DNA of 64,000 nucleotides from CAZRNB01 sp964601355 (GTDB lineage: Bacteria > Planctomycetota > Phycisphaerae > Sedimentisphaerales > Anaerobacaceae): assembly GCA_964601355.1 (NCBI GenBank), contig CAZRNB010000002.1, forward strand, positions 18,099 through 82,098, read 5' to 3'. Below are positions 43,054 through 52,743 of this stretch, piece by piece (the first letter of the stretch is position 1; the number at the start of each line of letters is the position of its first letter). The position numbers and the translations under genes are program-made. Under the pieces are notes generated by a model. It had not been told where the DNA came from. It saw nothing but the letters and a program-made list of their open reading frames with translations, and did not search any database.

Positions 43054-44199
43054 ATGATTTTACGCTGGTTAGCTATCGCTTTTTTGTTATTACTTTTTTT
43101 TGCAGCGAGCGGGTGCCAGGAGGCGATAGTCTGGCTCGGAGCAAGCGTGTATCAAAAAGAGAGCAAAGCTGCTGATTCGCTCACAGCAGCCGAGATAGTG
43201 CGTACCGGACTTGATGCCAGCCCGCGAATTCGAGTGGGATATCTACCCACCACAACATTTTTAACGGTTTTTTCAGGCCCGGAAGAGCTGGGGCAACACG
43301 GATACCGGCCCAACGGGACGGAAAAAAACGGTATAGTATATACCTGTAAAGCAGGCCATATAGATATCGGCCATGCACGCAAGGCAGCCGATTGGACGTT
43401 ATTTCTTAGTGCGAAAGCCTACCAGTATATAATGCGCGGTGAGACTGAATATACATTCAGATTATATGAGCCCTCGCGACACTTTGTTCAGCTTACTTAT
43501 CCGGAGAACTGGGAACATTTATCACAGAAGGATAAAGAGGATATTGCGTATAATGTTTCTATCAGACTCGGCCAATACTTTGCTTTTGTTGCAACTAATT
43601 GGCACGAAATCATTACATGGTTAGGTTATAGGAGCAAAGGATTAGAGCCGGAGTTCCCCTCAGCGTTCACATGGGAAGAGGTGTTTTCAAATCTAATCGG
43701 CACCCATATTGCAGCTCTTGCCCTTGAGGACACAGAGCACACATACAACGAAGCTGTGACGCTGGCCATTAAGAAAGAGCTTCAAAAATTAGACGCTCAA
43801 CCCGCCCATGTCTCAAAACGTGCCTCTGAAAGTGTAAGAGGACGATGGTTTTCAGGTGATTTTTACTTTATTACAATGAACAAAAGAAACTTTGACATGG
43901 GCCTGGATGACGGCTTTGTTACACCATGGCTTATTCCTTCCGTCAGTGAATGTGAAGGAGCAAAAGCTCAACCATATCCGGTTCCTGATATTGGAACTAT
44001 TTCCGAATATGGATTCTCAGTAAAATTCGAAATTGAACCCAGAATATGGCAAGGAAGTGCTATCCTTAATGCTGCATACTCTCACAGTAATCAAAAAGCC
44101 AAACGCATCGATCCTGTTATCCACCTTGCTCCAATTATGGATTATATTAAAAAAGATGCGGTGAGAAGATATGGTCCTGATGTGGACCTATGCCCTTAG
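43054..44199 (+). CDS. Lipoprotein of the DUF4056 type
   Basis: This 381-residue protein has a lipoprotein signal peptide ending AASGC (about 17-21). The core has TCKAGHIDIGHARKAADWTL (about 103-122) and YFAFVATNWHEIITWLGYRS (about 168-187), with several conserved His and Asp or Glu that could bind a metal; I recall this pattern from DUF4056. No function is established to my knowledge. The start is ATG 43054, with AGGTGG five bases upstream; GTG 43045 is in frame. It is the second gene in the segment between the two hisH copies. Confidence 0.72.
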   Translation: MILRWLAIAFLLLLFFAASGCQEAIVWLGASVYQKESKAADSLTAAEIVRTGLDASPRIRVGYLPTTTFLTVFSGPEELGQHGYRPNGTEKNGIVYTCKAGHIDIGHARKAADWTLFLSAKAYQYIMRGETEYTFRLYEPSRHFVQLTYPENWEHLSQKDKEDIAYNVSIRLGQYFAFVATNWHEIITWLGYRSKGLEPEFPSAFTWEEVFSNLIGTHIAALALEDTEHTYNEAVTLAIKKELQKLDAQPAHVSKRASESVRGRWFSGDFYFITMNKRNFDMGLDDGFVTPWLIPSVSECEGAKAQPYPVPDIGTISEYGFSVKFEIEPRIWQGSAILNAAYSHSNQKAKRIDPVIHLAPIMDYIKKDAVRRYGPDVDLCP

Positions 44200-44224
44200 G
44201 CCGGAGATGCTTCGTGCAAAAGTT

Positions 44225-44271
44225 AGAATATAGAATTGAGAATTCTAAATTTTACATTCTCAATTCTAAAT
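44225..44271. repeat. AATTCTAAATTTTACATTCT hairpin before hisH
   Basis: GAATATAGAATTGAGAATTC words face GAATTGAGAATGTAAAATT-type complements to make a hairpin. It ends immediately before the ATGCAGTTTAATTCGA sequence that begins the hisH duplication. It resembles the element before rsmH. Confidence 0.65.
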
Positions 44272-44289
44272 ATGCAGTTTAATTCGATT

Positions 44290-44916
44290 ATGATAGTTGT
44301 CATCGACTACAACGTGGGTAATGTCAGAAGTGTTTGTAATGCGCTACGGTTTATAGGCTGTGACGTAGTGCTTAGCAGGAAAGTTGAAATAATCAAAGAT
44401 TCGGCTGGCATCGTGCTGCCGGGAGTTGCAGCCTTTGGTTACGCCATTAGCCAATTGGGGAAACTTGCTGAATTGATAAAAAAGCTCGCCTTGGGCGGCA
44501 AGCCGCTGTTGGGTATTTGCGTAGGCTACCAGATGCTCTTTGACCACAGCAGCGAGTATGGACATCACGATGGTCTCAGCTTAGTGTCGGGCAATGTTGT
44601 TGCCATACCGCCAGGCAGAACCATTCCGCACATGGGCTGGAATCAGGTAAAGCTGCCCGAAGATATGAGCTTATTTGAAAGCATTGGCAAAGAAAAAAAC
44701 TTTTACTTCGCCCATTCATTCTATGCGGATGTCACTGACCGCCGGGCCAAAGTAGCCTATACAGACTATGGATTCGCGATGCCTGCAGCAGTACAGAAAC
44801 AAAATATTTATGGCGTGCAGTTTCATCCTGAAAAAAGCGGCGAAACCGGCTTAAAGGTTCTGAAAAATTTCGTGGTAATATGTGAACAGGAAACCCCACG
44901 TAAAACGTGGGGCTAA
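44290..44916 (+). CDS. hisH: Imidazole glycerol phosphate synthase glutaminase subunit HisH
   Basis: HisH releases ammonia from glutamine for HisF in histidine synthesis. The 208-residue product has IDYNVGNVRSV, GVAAFGYAI, the nucleophile Cys in LLGICVGYQMLF (about 76-87) and the His-Glu pair in GVQFHPEKSGETG (about 176-188). The start is ATG 44290; upstream in-frame codons from 44236 belong to a hairpin repeat. It is followed by hisF after a palindromic gap, and a broken copy of its 5' end lies 3.1 kb upstream. Confidence 0.95.
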   Translation: MIVVIDYNVGNVRSVCNALRFIGCDVVLSRKVEIIKDSAGIVLPGVAAFGYAISQLGKLAELIKKLALGGKPLLGICVGYQMLFDHSSEYGHHDGLSLVSGNVVAIPPGRTIPHMGWNQVKLPEDMSLFESIGKEKNFYFAHSFYADVTDRRAKVAYTDYGFAMPAAVQKQNIYGVQFHPEKSGETGLKVLKNFVVICEQETPRKTWG

Positions 44917-44943
44917 ATATTTAGCCCCCGGTTTTACCGGGGG
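44894..44943. terminator. Twin hairpins at the hisH-hisF junction
   Basis: CCCCACG/CGTGGGG (44894-44912) lies inside the last codons of hisH, and CCCCCGGT/ACCGGGGG (44925-44943) lies just before hisF. Both have A- or T-rich loops and share the GGGGCTAAAT joint seen near the ahbC stop. A terminator role is doubtful since hisF must be co-expressed; they may be repeats or message-stabilising hairpins. Confidence 0.4.
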
Positions 44944-44963
44944 TTATCTTATGAAAACAAAAT

Positions 44964-45728
44964 ATGCTTACGAAACGAATTATTCCGTGTCTTGATGTTA
45001 AAGATAACCGCGTGGTCAAGGGCATTAAGTTCATGAATCTGCGTGACGCCGGTGACCCGGTGGAGCTGGGCGCAAGATATAGCGACGAAGGAGCCGATGA
45101 GCTGGTGTTTCTTGATATTACCGCTACAATCCGTTTTCGCAAAACCATCGTCGAGCTTGTTGAGAAGGTCGCTGAGAATGTTTTTATTCCGTTCACCGTC
45201 GGCGGCGGTATCCAAACGGTCGAACAAATGGATACAATCCTAAGAAGCGGAGCCGACAAGGTCTCGGTGAATACCGCTGCCGTTGCCAATCCAAATCTGC
45301 TGACCGAGGCCGCCCAGCGATTTGGAAGTCAGTGCACCGTCTTAGCCATTGATGCTCGTCGGTCGAAGGATAAGCCGCACAAATGGCAGGTCTGCGTAAA
45401 GGCCGGATCGGAGCCGACCGATATCGACGTGGTCGAATGGGCGGTTCAAAGCGAAAAACTCGGCGCAGGCGAAATACTTCTAACCAGCATGGACGCCGAC
45501 GGAACTTATGCAGGTTACGATAATGAGCTAAATAAAGCTGTTAGCGATGCGGTCGATATTCCTGTAATCGCGTCAGGCGGAGCAGGCAAACTCGAGCATC
45601 TTTACAACGCCATCATTGACGGAGGTGCAGATGCCGTGTTAATGGCTTCAATCACACATTTTGGAAATTATACAATAAAGCAGATGAAGAAATATCTTGC
45701 CGGCCGCGGCATACCCGTAAATCTATAA
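44964..45728 (+). CDS. hisF: Imidazole glycerol phosphate synthase cyclase subunit HisF
   Basis: HisF closes the imidazole ring and releases AICAR. The 254-residue TIM barrel begins MLTKRIIPCLDVKDNRVVKG with catalytic Asp11. It shows VGGGIQTVEQM, LAIDARRSKDKPHKWQVCVK, ILLTSMDADGTYAGYDNEL (catalytic Asp about 133) and IASGGAGKLEHL. Length is standard. It follows hisH by 47 bases. Confidence 0.97.
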   Translation: MLTKRIIPCLDVKDNRVVKGIKFMNLRDAGDPVELGARYSDEGADELVFLDITATIRFRKTIVELVEKVAENVFIPFTVGGGIQTVEQMDTILRSGADKVSVNTAAVANPNLLTEAAQRFGSQCTVLAIDARRSKDKPHKWQVCVKAGSEPTDIDVVEWAVQSEKLGAGEILLTSMDADGTYAGYDNELNKAVSDAVDIPVIASGGAGKLEHLYNAIIDGGADAVLMASITHFGNYTIKQMKKYLAGRGIPVNL

Positions 45729-45774
45729 TACCAAATCCCTCAAATTACACGTGATAACAAACATAGCAAATATT

Positions 45775-45835
45775 GCCGATTTACGATTGACAATTTTCAA
45801 TTTGAAATCGGCAATCGTAATTCGGAAATTTCTAC
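45775..45835. repeat. CCGATTTACGATTGACAATT word hairpin after hisF
   Basis: GCCGATTTACGATTGAC words face GAAATCGGCAATCGTAATTC words across a short loop. The words resemble those inserted in the PBP2 gene. Confidence 0.65.
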
Positions 45836-45924
45836 TGGCGAGTCTATGAAGATTATCGTATATGGCGAATTGGACTCGATGGCAATCCATCAAGGGCTTG
45901 GAAGCAATTCTAATACTGACGACT

Positions 45925-46422
45925 TTATCTATCAGGGAAAGCCGGCTGATTTAAATAGTTTTGATCACCAAAACGTGTCTGTGAAGTTCCTTCCTGTGGA
46001 TTTGACTGAGGTACCACTTTCTCAAATCCAATCCAAGTCCCTTTTTCCACATTGTAAATAAAGTTACCTCTCAAACGGGTAGTAATAAACACATTTTTAT
46101 CATTAACAGCAAAAATAGCTTCTATTATCCTGCCACGCTTTATTTCTACCGCCCCTGATGATAATAGCGAGTTGCGAACTTTCGTCCCAAGCTCCAGAAT
46201 TTGATCATCCGAAAAGCCGGATCGGCGCATGATTCTCACAACATCATCGGAGCTCAAATCAGCTACGTCTCTGCTACCCACAGGTATGACTTGAAATGTC
46301 ATGGAATCACTTCCGTCCGGATGCATACAACCAATAACGCCCAAGGATAAAAATGACGTCAGAAGTAATATCACAATTACATTTAAGTTAAGAATTGTTA
46401 ACCTGTGCATGACCGGTTTCAC
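45925..46422 (-). CDS. Small lipoprotein downstream of the secretin gene
   Basis: This 165-residue protein has a lipoprotein signal ending LSLGVIGC (lipobox at about 32). The mature domain has DVVRIMRRSGFSDDQILELG, a short helical motif, then a beta region with KRGRIIEAIFAVNDKNVFITTR. It follows the secretin gene by 27 bases on the same strand. A small outer-membrane lipoprotein beside a secretin suggests a pilotin-like role, which is inference from position. GAGG lies nine bases before GTG 46422; ATG 46410 is an alternative. Confidence 0.65.
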   Translation of the reverse strand: MKPVMHRLTILNLNVIVILLLTSFLSLGVIGCMHPDGSDSMTFQVIPVGSRDVADLSSDDVVRIMRRSGFSDDQILELGTKVRNSLLSSGAVEIKRGRIIEAIFAVNDKNVFITTRLRGNFIYNVEKGTWIGFEKVVPQSNPQEGTSQTRFGDQNYLNQPAFPDR

Positions 46423-46449
46423 AGTTATTAGCCTCTCACAACATAATTC

Positions 46450-49400
46450 TCATCTATTCGTTCGTATCATACTCTGGCGTAGTTTCGTCTTGAATTCTTC
46501 CTCGCCTACGGGCGCTGTCGGCATCTGCCCCATTGCCGGTTCAGCAAATTCGACAACCTCTTGCATCTCCGGCACAAGTCTTGCCGTAATGAACACGGCT
46601 ATCTCTCGTGAGGCCTGCTGGTTAGTCTTGCTCTTAAACATATTTCCGATTATCGGCACATCGCCAATACCCGGCACCTTCCTGTTACTTTTAATCGTTT
46701 TATTCTCCGTTAGGCCGGCGATAGCAACTGTTCCACCATCTCTAACGCGAACAGTGTTCGTTGACCTTCGACGAGTTAACGTAACAAGAGGAAGTATCTG
46801 CTGATCCTGCTCGCCACGTGACACCACGTCACTAACCTCAGTAATTATGTCCATAGTTATATCATTATTGTCACCGATACGAGGTGTGATTTCAAGCCGT
46901 GTGCCGGCCTCTATTGTTTGCAATTCGGCTTCGGTGTAACCGTAGCCGACGGCCCCTCTTTGCGGTGCGGTGAGGTAGTAATATTCCTCGTTCATAACGT
47001 TTATCTGCGCCGGTCTGCCATCCTGAGCCAATACCTGGGGACTGGACACTATGTCAGCTTCGCCATTTTGAGAAAGAAGATTCAGCGTCATCACCAACGA
47101 ATCAGTAAATACTGCATCCGATGTATAGCCGATCTGAACACCCCACGGCCAGTGGCCATCGAATTGAAGTTCCGCGGCGCCGCCATCGAAGAAGTCTGAA
47201 CCGAAAAATCCTGCCCTCATCTTAGGCCAACCCCAATCAACACCCAGATTCAACAGATTACTCTTTTCCATTACGACAATGCGTGCATCCAGCATCACAT
47301 GGCGCGGGGCCTGATCCGCCTCTTTTATATCCGAAATGATACGATTCAACAAACTAGCCGGCGCGGTAATAAGGACCGTATTAGTAGTGGTTTCCCCCTG
47401 AATGTAAGGCCGAAAAGCAGGAGATAAAAGCTGAGCTGCAATGTTCGCCGCAATATAATTCAATTTCACGCGACGCGTTTCGCTGACCATAGGGAACGCC
47501 GGGGCATCAACCTTCGAAGAGGCAACAAGATAGTAATACGGCGTCTTTTTCACAACATAAGAAGAACCAGCCAATACAATATCAAGTGCCGTGTCCAAAG
47601 GCACACCTTTGATATCAGCAGTCACCGTCCCCGCTACGGTCTCATCGGGAATAATGACCACGCCCGCCATAGTGGCAATACTCAGCAGGACTTCGCGGAT
47701 TTCCGTATCTATAAAGGTATTGCTGATAGGCTTATAAATTAAATATGAATTCGGCACTTCTTTAAAAGCCAAGCCGGTACCTTTTAACACCTCCTCCAAA
47801 GCCTGTTCCAGCGGTAAATTTACGATTTTGCAGGTCACCTTCCCCTTTACGGTATCATCAACGTAAATCTTAACGCCGGACTGTGCTTCAAGCTCCTGCA
47901 TAACCTCACGCAAATTCGTTTCGATACAGACTATACTTACAAGCGGACCTCCACGCATTTTAAGTGCTCGTGTCGGTACCGCAATTGTTACACTTGGTGC
48001 CTTTTCAATCACTCGCGGAGGAACAAACTCTGCGGGGGGACTTTGACCAATTTGTACTTTTGGAACGTTTGGGCCGGTTACCGTTTCCGCAGAAAGCTGG
48101 CGCAAAAGATCGTCCACCTGCTGTTGCAGCGTTCCTAACTGCCCCTCTACGAGTGCTTTCTGCTGTTCAAACTGTTCCTGCCCAGGTGCTAAGTCCAAAA
48201 CAGGTCCTCGATCAGTCAAACCCGCCGGCTCACGTACCCCCGTCACGGGCGGTGCCGTGGTAGGAGGCACCTGCTGCGTCGATGGTGACGTAGGCAGAGC
48301 AGGTTGTGGAGCCGGCTCTCGCCGTACCGGTGAACCATCCTCATAATTAGTTGTGACATTAACATAGGACCTACCTGGAGGATTAAAGTCATAACCTTCC
48401 TTCTTCGGCGAAATATCACCACTCCAGCCGTATGGAACCTTTACACTGTAACGACCCTTAGCATCCGTAGTGCTAGATACCCCTCCTTCGCTTGCCGACA
48501 TAAGCACGCCTTCCAAAGGCACCCCACCCATACTCATGGCACCAGACAGTGTGAACATTACCATTTCCGCAGCGTAGTTCTGATTGGTTTGGTCTCTATT
48601 AACACGAGGATACGGTATCTTCTCAGGCTTAAAAGTCATACCCTGCTTTTCCGGTGTAATACTTCCGCTCCAGCCGAAATCTATAGATAACTCATATTCG
48701 CCATTGGCATTGGTTATCGTCGAACCACCGCCGCTGTCTGCAAATACAGTCACACCCTCAACAGGATTCTGGGCAGACATTATCTTGCCTGAGATTATCT
48801 TTTTTTGTAGTGTCCAAGTGTAGTCCTGACCAACTTCTGCGCTTATTAGAGGAGGATATGTCCGGTTAGGTGGATTAAAGACATAACCCTCCTTTTCAGG
48901 CACAAGTGTGCCCGTCCAGCCGTATATAACCTGGGTATTGTAATTACCACTCTGATCGGTTACAACACGATTTGGCAGTCCTTTAATCTCTACGCCAATT
49001 ACTCCGACTGAACCTGAGATCGTAAAAGTGATCGGCGCCGCAGTATAGTTCTGAGTTACGTTGGAATTAACGCGAGTATATGTTTGACGATCCGGTGTGA
49101 ACGTGTATCCTATCAGATCTGGCGTAACTGTACCACTCCAGTCAAATCCAACCACCGCTTTATAAGTGCCATCAGCACCACTAATAGGATTACCCGGCAG
49201 ACCGGACATTACCACTCCTTCTTTGCCTATCGAACCGGAAATAGTATATGTAATCATCTCGTAAGTGTAATCCTGTTTATCCATATTGCTGACAATATTA
49301 CTATAGGGTATGCTGACTGGTTTAAATCTATAACCTGGCTTTTCCGGTACAACCGTTCCATTAAAACCATAATTGACTATAGCCGTGTATGAACCATCCC

Positions 49401-50262
49401 TGTTTGTAACAGTATTGCTCAGCAGTCCCTTCATCATAACACCTTCTACCCCGGCTGTTCCAGAAATTGTAAAAGTGATCGCTGCCGCAGTATAATCCTG
49501 ATAGGTTTGGGCGGTGATAATATTTGGATATGGCCGCTCAGGCGGATTAAAGGTAAAACCTCTTTTTTCCGGCTTTACAGTACCAGACCAGCTATATGGA
49601 ACAATAGCGGTATAATTACCATTCACCTCGGAAACGACCGGGTTTGGAAAACCTTTCATTTGAACGCCGCCTTCACCAACCGAACCGGAGATGGCAAAAG
49701 TAATTTGCGCCGCCTGATAATTTTCTCCAGCATACTCCCTATCAACCTGTGTGTATGGCTTGCTAAGTGGTGTAAAAGTATAACCGGCAAGTTGCGGTTC
49801 AACTGTACCATTCCAGCCGTAATCAACAATTCCTTTATAAGTGCCGTCACTGCCGCTGACAGGACTGCCCGGCAGACCGTTCATTATTACGCCAGGCTGT
49901 CCGACCGAACCAGATATGGTGAATTTCATTACCTCAAAAGTGTAATTCTGATTCTCAAAATTACTTTTAACGCTATTATAGGGCGTCTCGGAGGGGGTAA
50001 AGGTATAACCTTTTTTGATGGGCTTAACCCTGCCGCTCCAGCCATACTCTACGGAGGCACTATAATAACCGTTTTCATTGGTCACAACATTATCGGGCAG
50101 ATTACTCATTACCACACCACTCTGACCCACGGAACCGGAAATTGTAAAAAACTTCTTGCTGGGTGTGAATGGTTGGCCGTTGATACTCAGGCTGCAAAAT
50201 AAAACAATGCAGAAGGCTATTGCACCGCCCGATAATGTTCTATCAAATGTCTTATTCGCCAT
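46450..50262 (-). CDS. Secretin-family outer membrane protein with eight N-terminal beta repeats
   Basis: This 1270-residue protein begins with a signal peptide (about 12-30). Eight repeats of about 75 residues follow (about 38-650). Each has the pattern ISGSVG-x2-GV, then G-x-Y and YGWSGTV-x-P-x3-GYTFxP, ending near NYT; they look like carboxypeptidase-regulatory or SD-type beta sandwiches. A Pro-rich linker and a short coiled coil (LEGQLGTLQQQVDDLL-like) come next, then two STN-type domains (LREVMQELEAQSGVKIYVDD and IREVLLSIATMAGVVIIPDE). The secretin core has LDARIVVMEKSNLLNLGVDW, the SSPQVLAQDGRPAQI segment and VAIAGLTENKTIKSNRKVPG. Secretins form gated outer-membrane rings. The repeat array at the N-terminus is not a standard feature. 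No type II or IV ATPase is nearby. Confidence 0.88.
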   Translation of the reverse strand: MANKTFDRTLSGGAIAFCIVLFCSLSINGQPFTPSKKFFTISGSVGQSGVVMSNLPDNVVTNENGYYSASVEYGWSGRVKPIKKGYTFTPSETPYNSVKSNFENQNYTFEVMKFTISGSVGQPGVIMNGLPGSPVSGSDGTYKGIVDYGWNGTVEPQLAGYTFTPLSKPYTQVDREYAGENYQAAQITFAISGSVGEGGVQMKGFPNPVVSEVNGNYTAIVPYSWSGTVKPEKRGFTFNPPERPYPNIITAQTYQDYTAAAITFTISGTAGVEGVMMKGLLSNTVTNRDGSYTAIVNYGFNGTVVPEKPGYRFKPVSIPYSNIVSNMDKQDYTYEMITYTISGSIGKEGVVMSGLPGNPISGADGTYKAVVGFDWSGTVTPDLIGYTFTPDRQTYTRVNSNVTQNYTAAPITFTISGSVGVIGVEIKGLPNRVVTDQSGNYNTQVIYGWTGTLVPEKEGYVFNPPNRTYPPLISAEVGQDYTWTLQKKIISGKIMSAQNPVEGVTVFADSGGGSTITNANGEYELSIDFGWSGSITPEKQGMTFKPEKIPYPRVNRDQTNQNYAAEMVMFTLSGAMSMGGVPLEGVLMSASEGGVSSTTDAKGRYSVKVPYGWSGDISPKKEGYDFNPPGRSYVNVTTNYEDGSPVRREPAPQPALPTSPSTQQVPPTTAPPVTGVREPAGLTDRGPVLDLAPGQEQFEQQKALVEGQLGTLQQQVDDLLRQLSAETVTGPNVPKVQIGQSPPAEFVPPRVIEKAPSVTIAVPTRALKMRGGPLVSIVCIETNLREVMQELEAQSGVKIYVDDTVKGKVTCKIVNLPLEQALEEVLKGTGLAFKEVPNSYLIYKPISNTFIDTEIREVLLSIATMAGVVIIPDETVAGTVTADIKGVPLDTALDIVLAGSSYVVKKTPYYYLVASSKVDAPAFPMVSETRRVKLNYIAANIAAQLLSPAFRPYIQGETTTNTVLITAPASLLNRIISDIKEADQAPRHVMLDARIVVMEKSNLLNLGVDWGWPKMRAGFFGSDFFDGGAAELQFDGHWPWGVQIGYTSDAVFTDSLVMTLNLLSQNGEADIVSSPQVLAQDGRPAQINVMNEEYYYLTAPQRGAVGYGYTEAELQTIEAGTRLEITPRIGDNNDITMDIITEVSDVVSRGEQDQQILPLVTLTRRRSTNTVRVRDGGTVAIAGLTENKTIKSNRKVPGIGDVPIIGNMFKSKTNQQASREIAVFITARLVPEMQEVVEFAEPAMGQMPTAPVGEEEFKTKLRQSMIRTNR

Positions 50263-50371
50263 AGACCAACGTCCTTCCTGTAGCCGTTAACCGGCTATCC
50301 AGCGTTTCTTCACCTTGTATCGGCAATTCATCGCCCTTCTTTAGTAAAATATCATAACCGGCATTCAGCTT

Positions 50372-52069
50372 TTACTTCCACTGAACACCCACTCTCCGCT
50401 CAAGCTCGCCTTGCTCTAAGGTTTTAATGACCTGCTGCTGCCCATCAAGGATGACCTCTATACCCGACCGAGCATCTGCACGTCCGTTAGAACCATATTC
50501 CAAACTAACCTCTAAGCGGTATAGACCGGCAGGATAATCAGAAAAATCAATAAGACCAGAAAACTGCCTAAATTCAAATGGCAGCATAAGGTTCTGCTTT
50601 TCAGCATCAAGTCTTACTTGACTCATCGGTGTGCCATTTGGGTTTGTAACCACAGATCTGCATCGTACGGGAGTAAAGTGAATCTTTCCATAATTACCGA
50701 ACACAGCCGAAACTATGTACTCCGATTCCTTTTGCAGAGCAACACTAATCGGCCCCGTTGCTCGAACTTTAGGCTGGACATCATCGCCTTCACACTTCTG
50801 ATTTACTATACAGATATTTGCCGTTGTTATACCAGCGTCCTGACCATCCGGATAAGTGGCAGACAGACCTAAAATCGCATAATAGCAAGGGTGTATCATC
50901 TCAGGATTTGGCACTTTTGCGATAATCTGTATATTCTGCTGTCCATAGCTTGGTAATTTGAAGGTTTTAGGTTGTATTTCCAACCAATTTATGCAGCTCA
51001 AATCCTCGCCCTTATATGATGGACCGAATGCAACACCAGTTAGAACAGGTGGAAGCGCCATAACCACCTTGATATCGACAGCTTCATCTGAAGTGTTGGA
51101 AACTTGTATTACGCTATTGCGAGTCGATCCCGGTAAAGCGTTTATAATAATCTCCCGCGGTTCCACGTTCAGTGCCGCGTCAGCAGCAATCTTGGTGATT
51201 TCTGGATCGCCGACAAAATCCATTTCCTTTCGCACTGAGCTTGACCGCTGGCCATCCACCAATAATGCCCCTGTTATCCGATATTTTCCAGACGGCAGAG
51301 ACCGACCAATATCGCCGACAAGCTTCAAATCAGACCCCGGTAAAATGCCATCCGTCTGTACTTCTCTCTCTGCAAATAAGCGCCAATGGTCTCCGAAGTA
51401 ACCCCAAAGTTTTATCAAGCCCCTTAACCGGGAATACGTCCCACCCCTGTTGGAAACACCCATCGATACCAATGTTGTGGCCGGAGCATCACTGGTGCCC
51501 TGCTGATACTCCATTCCAAGACTGGTCAACTCCACCTTACGAAGTGGTGTTCGACCCTGTACATGTACCAATACCGGGATCACAAATTGTAATGTCAATC
51601 CTATTTGTGTGTCCGCAGCAGGATTATTCAACCGAACAAGAATAGCTGCCGAGTAAACCCCTCGGACACCAGCCTGCACTCGCAAATTCAACCTTACCGA
51701 CTCTATCGTCAATGGCTTCACCTGGAAACTTTCGGTGCTAAACTTCATCCACTGCCTGCATGTCTGCAGTTTTGACGTATCAACAGTATTGTCATTTGCA
51801 TCTGGCTCAATTATCCGCCAGGACCCATCCCCCTCCTGGCTTAAATCGATCATCGATATGGTTCCCGTCACGACCTCCTTAGGATCGTGGTTCTGAAGCT
51901 GTAATTCTGTCCTGACTGTTTGCCCTGGGGCAGCCGGAACATCTATTCTCATCGGTTGTACTATAAATTGTCCAAATGCCGGAGTAGTAGAAACAATAAT
52001 AGCTGCTAAAAAAGCGACAAAATACATTGCACCGGATATAGATATTCCTCTTCGCCGTGTACTTGACAT
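50372..52069 (-). CDS. Large secreted Ig-like protein, possible chaperone-type component
   Basis: This 565-residue protein has a signal peptide (about 13-34, ending AFG). Two regions start with a pattern like fimbrial chaperones and DUF916 proteins: FIVQPMRIDVPAAPGQTVRT (about 36-55) and LNVEPREIIINALPGSTRNS (about 304-323), each followed by a beta-rich segment ending in N-x-G or S-N. This suggests tandem Ig-like domains. It lies upstream of the secretin and downstream of two small secreted beta proteins. A periplasmic chaperone or structural role is inferred. The start is ATG 52069 with GAGGGG six bases upstream; the frame from 52114 adds 15 residues. Confidence 0.7.
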   Translation of the reverse strand: MSSTRRRGISISGAMYFVAFLAAIIVSTTPAFGQFIVQPMRIDVPAAPGQTVRTELQLQNHDPKEVVTGTISMIDLSQEGDGSWRIIEPDANDNTVDTSKLQTCRQWMKFSTESFQVKPLTIESVRLNLRVQAGVRGVYSAAILVRLNNPAADTQIGLTLQFVIPVLVHVQGRTPLRKVELTSLGMEYQQGTSDAPATTLVSMGVSNRGGTYSRLRGLIKLWGYFGDHWRLFAEREVQTDGILPGSDLKLVGDIGRSLPSGKYRITGALLVDGQRSSSVRKEMDFVGDPEITKIAADAALNVEPREIIINALPGSTRNSVIQVSNTSDEAVDIKVVMALPPVLTGVAFGPSYKGEDLSCINWLEIQPKTFKLPSYGQQNIQIIAKVPNPEMIHPCYYAILGLSATYPDGQDAGITTANICIVNQKCEGDDVQPKVRATGPISVALQKESEYIVSAVFGNYGKIHFTPVRCRSVVTNPNGTPMSQVRLDAEKQNLMLPFEFRQFSGLIDFSDYPAGLYRLEVSLEYGSNGRADARSGIEVILDGQQQVIKTLEQGELERRVGVQWK

Positions 52070-52743
52070 TTCATACCCCTCTATTGAAAACTTGTCGCAG
52101 TCTTCCGTTCCCACACTTATTAACCCAGTTGAGCTCTTATTTGCGATTGATTGATAAACTTATGTAAAACTGACTTATTTGTACCTCGTTTTTAATTTGG
52201 GTTAATACCCAATACATGCTATAAAACTACAGCCTTTACTTTTTCGGCAATCTAACGCCTGCACTTATTTTAAATTCTCCCAAATTCGCTAAAGATTCCA
52301 AACTATCGATTAGTACATATAGAAAAAGCCCTATATAAGCAGATTCCCAACCCCTTTTACAAGATAAATCTTTAACAAGATTACCTTTTTTTGCAATAAA
52401 TGTCAAGGCATATATTATCTATATTTCCTATAATAATATAATTTGGATAAAATGCCCCAAATAGGAATCTACTGCTATGGAATTGCTATGGAATGAATAA
52501 TCCCTCCAGGATTTAATACAAATATTTCCCATTACAACTTTAGGCCAGAATACCAAGCCTGCCCCCAGCAGAGTTCAGAATTATCTCTGTCCATTAACCA
52601 TCAAAAGGCCAGCTTGGGTATATAAACTTAGGGAGGGAAGGATACTTCTGCTTCTCCTTCCCTCCCTATTAACGCTCTTTTACTTTTGTCTTTGCTGACA
52701 ATTCAATTGATAGCAAAGCATTAGTTATGCCGCGTCACACCTA
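52070..52743. other. AT-rich intergenic region inside the secretin locus
   Basis: This 674-base gap is AT-rich. The only clear feature is the long GGGAGGGAAGG hairpin listed separately. No ORF with a ribosome binding site was found. It should hold the promoter of the Ig-like protein and secretin genes if the upstream transcript ends at the hairpin. Confidence 0.5.
52630..52667 (-). terminator. 13-base perfect hairpin after the 201-residue secreted protein gene
   Basis: AGGGAGGGAAGGA (52630-52642) and TCCTTCCCTCCCT (52655-52667) pair perfectly with a 12-base loop. It lies about 77 bases after the stop of the minus-strand gene. The bases after it on that strand (AAGTTTATAT) have a weak T tract. 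It is a likely terminator or attenuator separating the abundant small proteins from the rest of the locus. Confidence 0.55.

Noticed and set aside
43054..44199. Alternative interpretation of the hisH duplication as an insertion sequence
   Set aside because: No transposase or terminal inverted repeats were found in the segment.
45846..46061. 71-codon ORF on the plus strand
   Set aside because: It overlaps the lipoprotein gene on the other strand, which has a proper lipobox and operon context.
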